Assembly (NCBI RefSeq): GCF_963259705.1
Contig: NC_081841.1
Location: 113,806,979 to 113,870,978 of the forward strand
Direction of reading: 5' to 3'
Origin: Myotis daubentonii
Taxonomy: Eukaryota > Chordata > Mammalia > Chiroptera > Vespertilionidae
DNA: 64,000 bases
Below the pieces are notes generated by a model. It saw only the letters and a program-made list of their open reading frames with translations, had not been told where the DNA came from and did not search any database. The translations under genes were made by a program, and so were the position numbers. Of this stretch, positions 1-9,766 are shown piece by piece. The stretch's first letter is position 1. Each line of letters starts with the position of its first letter.

Positions 1-563
1 ATGGTACAAACTGTTCAAACTTCTCAGTTTGTACAAGATAAGGAAAAATGTAACTAAGACCTTGTCTATACAAAAAGGAATTGACAGCCAGTTTGAGATA
101 GAATTTTCAGCACTAAAGTCTACAGTCTTGTGGATGGGTGATAAAATCCACAGCTTAGAGCAAAGAATATCTTTACAGTGTCATTATAATTTTTCCCAGA
201 TTTGTGTTACCCCAGTTCCCTATAATAGTACCTTACACCCTTGGGAATCAATAAAAAAATCACCTTCTTGGTGCTTGGGGTAAAGGTAACACAACCCTTG
301 ATATTTAGAATTACAACAGCATATTGTACAATTATCCCAGGCAAATTTACAAACTAATTCCTTGGATGCCTGGTAGCAATTTAAAAAGGACATGAAAGAA
401 TTTAATCCCTTCCACTGGATCTCCTTACATTTGCTTGTCTCATTGTTTTTCTTATATGTTTATTTCTAGTCTGCAGAGGCAGAATGAAGAGTCTTAAAAG
501 GACTCAAACCCTTCAGGTGGCATTCACTTTTCAAGATTTATTAAGGAAGTGAAAAGGGGGCAA
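1..563 (+). pseudogene. Endogenous class II retrovirus env (TM) 3' fragment, decayed
   Basis: Bases 29-283 read as 84 open codons resembling the ectodomain of a betaretrovirus-like (HML/class II) transmembrane Env subunit, including a WMGDK-SLEQR heptad segment followed by paired Cys residues. Stops follow from 283. A hydrophobic, membrane-span-like stretch lies near 410-475, broken by further stops. The fragment ends in a purine tract (551-560) directly before an LTR, the normal position of a polypurine tract. The rest of the provirus lies beyond the left edge. It is non-coding today. Family assignment is by residue pattern only. Confidence 0.75.
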
Positions 564-975
564 TGTTGGATGCTACCCATTGTTTTCACTATCAGAAAAG
601 TATAAACAAGGAGCCCAGAATGCTGGTGAACCTTGAGCTCTAGCAAGGGCCAAAGCTATGCACCGATTGTTTAGACGAGACAATGGTGGCTCAAGCAATT
701 TCCTGACCAAATAGTCTCAAAGTAAATCTTTATTCATATTTACTGACCTTTAAGACAGTCTGTCTGTTACTGGAATTGCCTGCCTGACCAAGGGCAATAT
801 GTGTATCTAAAAATGAATAAAAAACGTTGGCAGGGTCGGGGCACCAGCGAAGTCCTTCCCCTAGAGTTGGACTCTCTGCCTGGCTCCCCAAATTTCCAAA
901 TTATTATTTCTTGTCTCGTCTCGTCATTTGCCTGCGGCCCTTCTCCATATCCCGAACCCTAGGTCACGCGGGACA
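564..975 (+). mobile_element. 3' LTR of class II ERV
   Basis: Begins TGTTGG immediately after the polypurine tract and ends ...GGGACA near 975 (GGCA at 980 is an alternative end). AATAAA lies at 816-821, followed by a U5-like tail. The tail resembles the right half of the solo LTR ending at 57016, so both belong to one ERV2-like group. The target duplication cannot be tested because the 5' LTR is off the window. Bases 976-1263 beyond it hold nothing I recognise. Confidence 0.75.
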
Positions 976-1263
976 TGGCATCTCATAAACATCAATGAAT
1001 GAATTCAATGAATGTTTTTAATCTATGGCTTGTACATTTACGACAACAGGAGGCACTCAGTAGGTATGTTAGGAAGAATATTAGAATGCATCACCAAATT
1101 AAATAATGAAAGAAAATGCTTATGTGGCTCCTTTCCTAACTGGTCTGAGTGCTGGATGGGAAGAGAAAAGATCAATTGGCTCTCAAGTTTCTTTACACCT
1201 GTGATTCCAGAACAGTTTGACATGATAGTGGGCAGCCAGGTATCACTCAGACACTACCAACTA

Positions 1264-2867
1264 TCCTATCTAATAAAAGAGAAACATGGTAATTAGCATA
1301 CGACCTCTACCCTTCCAATTGGCTAATCAGGGCAATATGCAAATTAACTGCCAGCCAAGATGGCGGCGGGCAGCCAGGCAGCTTGAAACTAACATGAGGC
1401 TTGCTTGCTTCAGTGACGGAGGACTCCAATGTTCCCCGCCTGCCGCTGCCGGCCTCTGAGCTGCAACTCTAAGCAACTATGTTACAAATATAGAAGCTAA
1501 ACAAAACCCCAGAAACCTTCTTTAGTCCCCGGGCTTCAGCCAGCAGGTTGCAACATTGTTTCAAATACAGAAGGTAAACAAAGGCCAGAAACCTGCTTTC
1601 AGCAGCAGAGGCCTAAGAGCTGGAGCCAAGCCTCAAAGCTAAAGAAGGCCCAGAATAAAAAAAGAAAAAAGGAGCAGTTGGGAGCTTCAGTCACCTGCCA
1701 GCCTGAAAACAGCCCTCAGCCCCTCACCCAGACTGGCCAGGCACCCCAGTGAGGACCCCCACCCTGAAGGGTGTGTGACCTGCTGCAAACAGCCATCATC
1801 CCCTCATCCAGGCTGGCCAGGCACCCCAGTGGGGACCCCCACCCTGATCCAGGACACCCTTCAGGGCAAACCAGCCGGCCCCCACCCGTGCACCAGGCCT
1901 CTATCCTATATAGTAAAAGGTTAATATGCCTCCCAGCACCGGGATCAGCGTGACAGGGGGCAGCGCCCAAACCCCCTGATCGCCCTGCGGTTCTGTGTGT
2001 GACATGGGGCGGGGCCACAACCTCCCTATCCGCCCTGCTCTGTTTGTGACAGGGGAAGGCGCCCCAATCCCCTGATCAGCCCTGCTCTGTGCCTGATAGA
2101 GGGGAGCTCCCCAACCCCCTGATCGGCCCTGCTCTGTGTGTGACAGGGTGCGGCCCCCCCCACCCCATGGGCCCTGCTCTGTGTGTGACGGGGTAGAGCC
2201 ATAACCTCCCCATCGGCCCTGTCCTGAGTGTGACAGGGTGCGGCGCCCCAACCCCCTGATCCACCCTGCTCTGTGTGTGACAGGGGCCGTGCCCCAACTC
2301 CCCTATCGGCCCTACTCTGTGAGTGACAGGGGGGAACTCCCTAACCCCCTGATCAGCTCTGCTCTGTGCGTGACAGGGGGGAGTTCCCCAACCCCCTGAT
2401 CGACCCTGCTCTGCGCGTGACAGGGTACGGAGCTCCAATCCCCCTGATGGGCCCTGCTCTGTGAGTGACAGGGGGCAGCGCCCCATCCCCGATTGGCCGT
2501 GCTCTGGGTGTGACAGGGGGTGGCACTGCAACCTCCCCATTGACCCTGCCTTGAGTGTGACAGGGGGCAGTGCCCCAACCCCCAATCGGCTCTACCCTGA
2601 GCGTGACTGAGGGTGGCATCGCAACCTCCCGATCCGCCCTGCTCTGTGCATGACAGGGGGCAGCTCCCCAACTCCCCAATCAGCCCTGCTCTGAGCCTGA
2701 CCAGGGGCTGCACCTAGGGATTGGGCCTGCCCTCTGCCACCCGGGAGCAGGCCTAAGCCAGCAGGTCGTTATCTCCCGAGGGGTCCCAGACTGCGAGAGG
2801 GCACAGGCCGGGCTGAGGGACCCCCCTTTCTCCTCAAGTGCACAAATTTTTGTGACAGGGCCTCTAG
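1264..2867 (+). mobile_element. Composite Helitron (HeliBat-type), copy A
   Basis: The 5' end is TCCTATCTAATAAAAGAG after an A at 1263. The 3' end has the hairpin around 2840-2853 (GTGCACAAATTTTTGTG) and CTAG at 2864-2867. Inside, at 1913/1914, a 3'-end-like GCACCAGGCCTCTA runs straight into a second 5' end, TCCTATATAGTAAAAGG, so two Helitron modules are fused. The first module carries a CCAAT box, ATGCAAAT and AAGATGGCGGC; the second carries a 47-bp satellite. No Rep/helicase coding sequence is present, so it is non-autonomous. It lies in SMAD9 intron 5. The base after CTAG is A rather than the usual T. Confidence 0.88.
1946..2702 (+). repeat. 47-bp satellite inside Helitron copy A
   Basis: About 16 degenerate copies of a roughly 47-bp unit, built on CAGGGGGCAGCGCCCCAACC and a CCCTGATCGGCCCTGCTCTGTG segment read across unit boundaries. 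The same array, in reverse orientation and with about 19 copies, is at 9931-10838. Open reading frames across it on either strand are by-products of the periodicity. Confidence 0.85.
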
Positions 2868-4227
<1,360 letters not shown>

Positions 4228-4652
4228 GCCCTGACCGGTTTGGCTCAGTGAATAGAGCATCAGCCTGCGGACTGAAGGGTCTCAGGTTTGATTCCGGTCA
4301 AGGGCATGTACCTTGGTTGCGGGCACAAATCGATGTTTCTCTCTCATCGATGTTTCTAACTCTCTATTCCTCTCCTTCTCCCTTCCTCTCTGTAAAAAAT
4401 CAATCCTATATAATAAAGAGCTAATATGCAAATGGTCATCATGCTGTAATGGCTCAGACACTCAACACTGGGGAGAGAGGAATGGGGACCACACAGGCAC
4501 AAATGAGCTCGCCAGAGAGGAATAGGGACCAGCCAGGCTGCGGCCCAGGAGAAGGACAAGCTCCCTGTCCCACGGTCCTGGGTGCCAGCGCCTGTACCTG
4601 TGGCCTGGGAGAGGGACAAGTTACACACCCTGTGGTCCTGGGTGCAGAGGCT

Positions 4653-4685
<33 letters not shown>

Positions 4686-5430
4686 ACCCGGCCTGGGAGA
4701 GGAACAAGCCACATGCCCTAGGGTCCTGGGTGCCAGCGGCTGGGGTGGCTGCCCAGGAGAGGGACAAGCTGCCCACCTTGCGGTCACAGGCACCAGCAAC
4801 TGCACCTGCAGCCTGGGAGAGGGACAATCTGCATGTCCCATGGTCCCAGCAGTCCCAGATGCCAGCGGTTGCATCTGCACCTACAATCCATGAGAGGGAC
4901 AAGCCACCCACCCAGCGGTCCCGGGTGCCAACAGCTGCACCAGCACCTGTAGCCCAGGAGAGGTACAAGCTGCCCACCCCATGGACCCGGGCACCTGCGG
5001 CCGCAGCCTGGACAAAGCCACCTGCCCATGGCCGCTGGCGGCTGTGGACAGCCCGGGCAAAGCCGGCCCGGGCTCTGGGTGCCTGTGGCCGGCCAGAGGA
5101 GGGAATCCTGGGTCCTGGGTGCAGGTCGAGGCAGAGGCAGTTAGAGGCAATCAGGCCAACAAGGGAGCAGTTAGGGGTGATCAGGCTGGTAAGGGGGCAG
5201 TTAGGGGCGTTCAAGCAGGCAGGCACAGGTGGTTAGGAGCGATCAGGCAGGCAGGCAGGCGAGCAGTTAGGAGCCAGTGGTCCTGGATTGTGAGAGGCAG
5301 TCGGATATCCCCCGAGGGGTCCCGGATTGCAGAGAGTGCAGGCTGGGCTGAGGGACTGCCCCCACACCCCCTGTGCATGAATCTCATGCACCGGGCCTCT
5401 AGTAAAATATATTAAAAAGATATTTTAAAG
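4228..5430 (+). mobile_element. Ves-type tRNA-derived SINE, split by a Helitron
   Basis: The SINE occupies 4228-4403 and resumes at 5403-5430. The head GCCCTGACCGGTTTGGCTCAG contains the A box; GGTTTGATTCCGG is the B box. Then comes the CATCGATGTTTCTCTC body typical of vesper bat SINEs. A pyrimidine run leads to the tail (AAAAATCAA|TAAAATATATT), which is interrupted exactly between A and T by the Helitron at 4404-5402. Confidence 0.88.
4404..5402 (+). mobile_element. Helitron with internal minisatellite
   Basis: 5' end TCCTATATAATAAAGAGC, 3' end TGCACCGGGCCTCTAG (CTAG 5399-5402) followed by T; the preceding base is A. The interior is built of degenerate 60-70 bp repeats (GGGAGAGGGACAAGCTGCCC core, about 4480-5000), a GCCTGT hexamer run (about 4645-4685) and a GGTTAGGGGCGATCAGGC repeat (5140-5270). 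Long frames on both strands here are repeat-driven. No transposase is present. Confidence 0.88.
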
Positions 5431-6311
5431 AGAGTTGTGTATTTCATTAGGAAATCTGTGAATGCTATGTTTTCACCCAAAATTTTTCAGTTAAGTAACC
5501 AATAAAAGTTCAGAGTTCTTTCTTTGTCACCCACACTCTTTCTCTGCCCTTTTATTAATTGTATAACCTTTCTTTTCTTTGAATATCCTTGTAATTCTTA
5601 TATCTAGAGTGTGTTCCATTATGCACTAAATATGCATTTTTTAAACAGATAAATTAGGGGGTTATTTGATTTACAAAAGGTTGTTAAGTTATAAAAGAAT
5701 TGGAATACTTTAAGTAGTACACTCCTTTGGACCCTCCCCACTCAGTGTGGTTCATGGAACTGTAGGCCTGCATCACCTGGGAACTTGTTAGGTATGCAGA
5801 TTCTTTGCCCCAACTCATATCCAGGGTATCAAAATCATATTTATACAAAATCATTACCTGCTCTATATGAACACTAAAGTAGACCAACATTTTTCTAGTC
5901 TATTGTAAGACACAACATTTTGTAAAAACCCTATTTACATCTATTTCTAAGAGCACCTCTCTAAGCCAATGAAAGACACCATTCTAAATCTATAGTAAAA
6001 ACAGAAATGGGTCAAAATTGTTAACTTCTTAAATATCCAATTCCATAGTAAACATCAAGAACAACAAATGTTAGGTTAAAATAAAAGATTAATGTATTCT
6101 AGTAAACAGGATGCTAAACAAACATCCACTCTATGGTACTGAGGAATTCCAAAGCTAAAATGCCAAGAAATCCATACTACCTGCCCCATAAAACACTTGG
6201 GAAATAGAAGGTAAGAACATTTGGTTTTGTTTGGATTTTTTGTTTTATTTTGGGGTAATAGAAAACACTCCCGGAAAATAGATATATTTAGTTGTTCATC
6301 TGTAAATTTAT
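5431..6311. other. SMAD9 intron; MER5A-like hAT fragment
   Basis: Bases about 5745-5850 resemble the middle of MER5A (hAT-Charlie): CATCACCTGGGAACTTGTTAG followed by GCAGATTCT. The remainder is AT-rich intron with nothing recognisable. Confidence 0.55.
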
Positions 6312-6421
6312 CTCCATTAGGCATTGATAGCACTAAATGACTATCAGCTGTGGTATCTACAGGTCAGCCATTCTGGTTCTCTGGGGTTTCTATGACATAA
6401 TAAAACAGGGTGGTGTGTTGA
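6312..6421 (-). pseudogene. SMAD9: Relic of SMAD9 exon 4 (alternatively spliced linker exon)
   Basis: Minus-strand bases align with human SMAD9 exon 4 as I recall it (37 codons, absent from the short human isoform): ACACCACCC near the start and CCTGTAGATACCACAGCTGA, then CATTTAGTGCTATCAATGCC and AATGGAG at the end. The relic is 110 bp against 111. One C is missing from the CCCCTG run near 6410, shifting the frame. A TGA (6364-6366) stands where the downstream frame would read Gln. The base pair after the exon end is AT (6310-6311), not GT, and no AG stands before 6421. It cannot be spliced or translated as in other mammals. The neighbouring exons are intact. Confidence 0.85.
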
Positions 6422-6915
6422 CAATAAGAAAGAAGTAAAACAAAGGAATGTTAAACTGATAAACTACACAAAGATGACCTGACCCAACCTTTTTGGCCAT
6501 TAAACTCCTTGATGGACAGTGTTTTTGCTAAAGAGAGACCAGTTACATAATAAGTGATATTGTGAGTGTCCTACAGGGGAAATGGGTTGTCCTAAACTCC
6601 TTACTAAAGGGTTGAATAGTTTTCCCTCTGACTTATGACTTATCATTGAGATTTTCAAACTGAGGAGCTAGTCTCCTAGCTTTTCTCAGTAACAGAAGAG
6701 CCTGTTATCTGGCTTTTATAACAGAGAAAGCTAACCCTTTGAAATTAGCTTAATTTTCAGCTCCTCTGTTGTCATGGACTGTACAATGACCACGGCAATG
6801 TTCTGTCTCTGAGATAGTTCAAATATGCCCCCAAAGACAGGAAAGCTGAAACCTGATTATAACCTTGAGCCCAAGGCACAGTGAGAAGGGTTCTTCTCCC
6901 CAAATAGCAGTCCTA
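6422..6915. other. SMAD9 intron, no recognisable feature
   Basis: Intron 3 sequence between the exon 4 relic and a Helitron array. I see no repeat or coding signal that I can name. Confidence 0.5.
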
Positions 6916-7170
6916 CTAGAGGCCCAGTGCATGAATTTGTGCACAAGTGGGGTCCAGGGGGTCCAGCCAGCCTGCCCCAATGGGGCCCCATTGGGCCGGG
7001 CCAGTGGGAGGAGGGGCTGCAGGGAGTTGGCCACCCAGCCCTGCCCCTGATCAGGGTGTTGGTGGCCGATCGGGGCCCGGATCAGGCTGGTTGGCTACCG
7101 CAGTGCGCATCATAGCCACCAGTTGTTCCGGTCATTCCACCGTTCCGGTCGCTGGGCTTTTATATATATA
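6916..7170 (-). mobile_element. Short Helitron, first unit of a head-to-tail array
   Basis: On the minus strand the 3' end is hairpin plus CTAG (plus-strand CTAGAGGCCCAGTGCATG at 6916). The 5' region is the second HeliBat type seen here, TATATATATAAAAGCCC, ending at 7170. The first bases (TC) of that 5' end are missing at the junction with the next unit. The 5' flank is A (6915). It is non-autonomous. Confidence 0.8.
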
Positions 7171-7435
7171 CTAGAGGCCCGGTGCACAAAAATTTGTGTA
7201 CTCGGGTGGGTCCCTTAGCCTGGCCTGTGCCCTCTCCCAATCTGGGGCCCCTTGGGGGCCCCTTCCTCTGGCTGCTGGCACCAGTTTTCCTCCGGCGCCT
7301 GGAACCCAGGCCTTCACTCTTCGCCGGGAGGGGCCTGCGCAGTGGGCGAGGGGCTTAGCTCTTTTAAAAATACTTCTGAATGTTTGGTAAATAACCCTGT
7401 AGGAATCTCCTTTCTGAAACATGTTGGTTGTTAAG

Positions 7436-7602
7436 GGCTGATTTGGGTAATCAACAAAATGTATGTTAAAATCCTAATCCCCAGAACCTCAGAATGTACC
7501 TGTATATAGAGATAAGATCTTTAAAGAGGGGATTACATTAAATTGAGGCAGTTCCAGTGGGACCCTTAGCCCACCTCACTGAAGTCCTTATAAGAAGAGG
7601 AA
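7436..7602 (+). mobile_element. MLT1 (MaLR) LTR fragment
   Basis: Resembles the 5' part of MLT1 LTRs: TTAAAATCCTAATCCCCAG, ACCTCAGAATGTACCTGTAT, then GATAAGATCTTTAAAGAGG and GTCCTTATAAGAAGAGG. It is cut at 7602 by the TGTTGGGG end of another LTR. Confidence 0.7.
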
Positions 7603-7776
7603 TGTTGGGGTCCTGCCTCAGCAGGTCCAGGGGTTCCCAAAGGTGTGGACGGAGTCAGCGAAGAAGGAATGACACAGAGGCAGCGTTCAGGTGATCATCA
7701 TAGCCAGGTTCTCTTTTTATTGTCCTGTTACATCTATATTTATACTATTTGATCCTATAAGCATGCCTCTACGAGC
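7603..7776 (-). mobile_element. Class II ERV LTR fragment (R/U5 end)
   Basis: On the minus strand this ends ...GACCTGCTGAGGCAGGACCCCAACA, and the segment just inside, TTCTTCGCTGACTCCGTCC, matches the U5 of the solo LTRs at 17781-18443 and 48900-49575. A minus-strand AATAAA lies at 7716-7721. The U3 part is absent; the fragment abuts the poly(A) end of the TFPT retrocopy. It is a diverged member of the same LTR group. Confidence 0.7.
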
Positions 7777-8710
7777 TTTTTTTTGCCGAGGAGAGCATGG
7801 GGTCCGTTTATTGGGGGGTCAGTCAAAGGGGGAGCTGGCTAGGGTGGGGTAGGGCAGCTACTTGTCTGGCCCCCGAGAAACCCAACTTGAGTCCAGAGCC
7901 TCCACCGCTTTGAAGCAAAAGTCTTCCTCCACCTTTATCTGCATGGGGGCCAGCTCTGGAGTCAGCGGACTCCCGCCCGGCCCGCTTCCGGTGGCACTCG
8001 CTGCCTCTTCCAACCGCTGGGCCCCTCGCCAGGGGCCGGGCTGCTGGCTTCTGCAGGCGCTGGCATCCTCCTGAGCAGGGATAGCCCCTCTTTCTCTGGA
8101 GGCTCGTTCTCAGCATTGCCTGGGGTGGGGGCTTCTGTGCCCTGGCTGCCCTCATCCTCCAGTAAGATGGTGAACTGGCTGGCCCGGTAGTCATCGCCGT
8201 AGGAGTCCAGCACCTTCATGAGGAACCTCCGCTCCTGCTGGAGTCTCTGTGTTATTCTCTATATCTGATGGAGCCTGTTCAGGACTCGCTCATTCACCTG
8301 CTCGATCTCCCTGCAGCACCGATCCAGCGCCTGGTACTTCCTGCGATTGAGTTCCCGTTGGCGCTGCCATTGCTGGCCTCAGGCTGCCTCCTCCTCTTCC
8401 TCTGGCTCCTGGAGACTGGAGCTGCCCAGACCCCCAGACACGAACTCCACTTCGGTCTCAAGCTCGCTCTCCAGGATGTGACCACCGAACAGCGGAGGCA
8501 GCGCCAGCTCGGAGTCGGGAGGTGCTGAGAACTCCTCAAAGCCCACGGCTGCCATGGACCCCTCTCTCTGCTCCAGCTCCATTTCTCCCTGGCTCCCAGC
8601 GCAGAACTTCCAACCTTGCAAGCCTCTAGTTTAAAGTGGCTTACGCCCATCCGATTTCACAGCCAGGCACCAGGCCCGGCCACTAAGCCTCCTGGGAGTT
8701 GTAGTTCTCT
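7777..8710 (-). pseudogene. TFPT: TFPT processed pseudogene
   Basis: Minus-strand reading gives recognisable TFPT (TCF3 fusion partner, an INO80 complex subunit): [20 protein letters not shown] from 8582, then [45 protein letters not shown], and [12 protein letters not shown] with [11 protein letters not shown]. There are no introns. It ends with AATAAA (7807-7812 on the opposite strand) and an A8 tail (7777-7784), so it is a retrocopy. It is dead: TGA follows EEEEEAA, TAG follows RLHQI, and a 1-bp deletion follows GRAG. The 5' part includes a ZNF143-type motif (8687-8707) usually found in promoters. It sits between Helitron ends. Confidence 0.92.
8687..8707 (-). promoter_or_regulatory. ZNF143/THAP11-type motif at the 5' end of the TFPT retrocopy
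   Basis: The minus strand reads ACTACAACTCCCAGGAGGC, fitting the known ZNF143 promoter consensus ACTACAANTCCCAGNRNGC. It lies about 110 bp upstream of the TFPT start codon, where it may have been part of the parental transcript's 5' UTR. Activity here is unknown. Confidence 0.6.
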
Positions 8711-8859
8711 ATTTCTGGCTTGCCTCCCTCGCCCCACCCCCACCCCAGTCCCAACTGAAAGGCCCTGCTGGCTGGTCTAACCCTGTGGCCAGGCATCTGA
8801 GTCACCTGGGGTCTTTATTCCTGTCCCAACACCACGCCATCTGACCATGGAGACTCTCC

Positions 8860-9330
8860 TCTTGGGAGGCCCCTGGGTCTCCTTCTGGGTCTCCTCAGCC
8901 CAGGCACCGGATCGCGTGCCCCAGCAGCGATGCAGCCCTGGCTCCTAGGTCTCCTTCTGGGGCCTGGCTGCGTCGCCCCCGGGGCCCGGATCGCGTGCCC
9001 CAGCTGTGACGCAGCCCCAGGCCCTGGGTCTCCTCAGCCTGGGCACTGGATGGCGTGCCTCAGCAGCAACTCAGTCCCGGCGCCTGGGTCTCCTTCTGGG
9101 TCTCTTGCTGGGGCCTGGCTGTGTTGCCCCTGGGGACCGGATCGCATGCCCCAGCTGCGACACAGCCCCGGGCCCTGGGTCTCCTCAGCCTGGGCACCGG
9201 ATCGCATGCCCCAGCAGGGACACAGCCCCAGCGCCTGGGTCGCCTTCTGGGTCTCCTGCTGGGGCCTGGCTGCGTCACCCCTGGGGTCCAGATGGTGTCC
9301 CCAGGCAGCTATGCAGCCTGGCCTCTGGCC
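8860..9330. repeat. Degenerate minisatellite in Helitron unit
   Basis: Repeats of a unit containing GGTCTCCTCAGCCTGGGCAC, CGGATCGCATGCCCCAGCAG and CTGGGGCCTGGCTGCGTC, roughly 60-120 bp per unit in about five irregular copies. The several overlapping open frames on both strands are explained by this repetition. Confidence 0.7.
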
Positions 9331-9766
9331 CCACCTCTGGGTGTTCTCCCATCACTGGTGATCAGTGATCTGAGAAGCCAGGCTGGGCAGGGAAGACGCA
9401 GATATCCACCTCTTCCCTGCCCCACGGAGCTTCTCCAATTACTGGCCCAGGGCCAGCAAAGGTGGCCAGGTTCTCCTATCACAAAAGCTGGCAAAGGCGG
9501 CCTGGCTTCTCGGAGCAAAGGCAGCTCTGTTCTCTGGCTCTTGGCTGCCACCTGGGTTTCTGATTGCAGTCAGCAGCAGGCGGCTTCTTCCCTCCTTCCC
9601 CTTTCACCTCCCAGCATTGCGTCTACATATGCAAATTAACCACCATCTTTGTTGGTGGTTAAGGGCCATCTTGGCTGGCAGTTAATTTGCATATTGTCCT
9701 GATTAGCCAATGGGAAGGGTAGCAGACGTACGGCTAATTACCATGTTTCTCTTTTTTTAGATAGGA

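Larger units (their letters stand above)
7171..9766 (-). mobile_element. Helitron unit carrying MLT1, LTR and TFPT retrocopy sequence
   Basis: A minus-strand Helitron 3' end (CTAGAGGCCCGGTGCACAAA) starts at 7171 and the next Helitron 5' end (reverse of TCCTATCTAAAAAAAGAG) ends at 9766. Both termini point the same way, so the simplest reading is one 2.6-kb element. About 7171-7365 and 8860-9766 look like Helitron body. The interior (7436-8710) holds an MLT1 piece, an ERV LTR piece and a TFPT retropseudogene. These could be captured DNA or later insertions, or the two termini may belong to two truncated elements; I cannot decide between these. Confidence 0.55.

Noticed and set aside
1012..1296. 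94-codon frame after the first LTR
   Set aside because: Runs into the Helitron end, no recognisable domain, and short enough to be chance.
4356..5415. Several long overlapping open frames on both strands (up to about 200 codons)
   Set aside because: They lie wholly inside a GC-rich Helitron minisatellite; the frames arise from repeats lacking stops and show no domain.
7823..8219. TFPT retrocopy considered as a functional gene
   Set aside because: Two in-frame stops and a frameshift, no introns, a poly(A) tail and an origin outside its own gene context.
8617..8632. AAGCCTCTAGTTTA looking like a plus-strand Helitron 3' end
   Set aside because: No hairpin precedes it, and it falls within the 5' UTR-like part of the TFPT retrocopy; probably chance.
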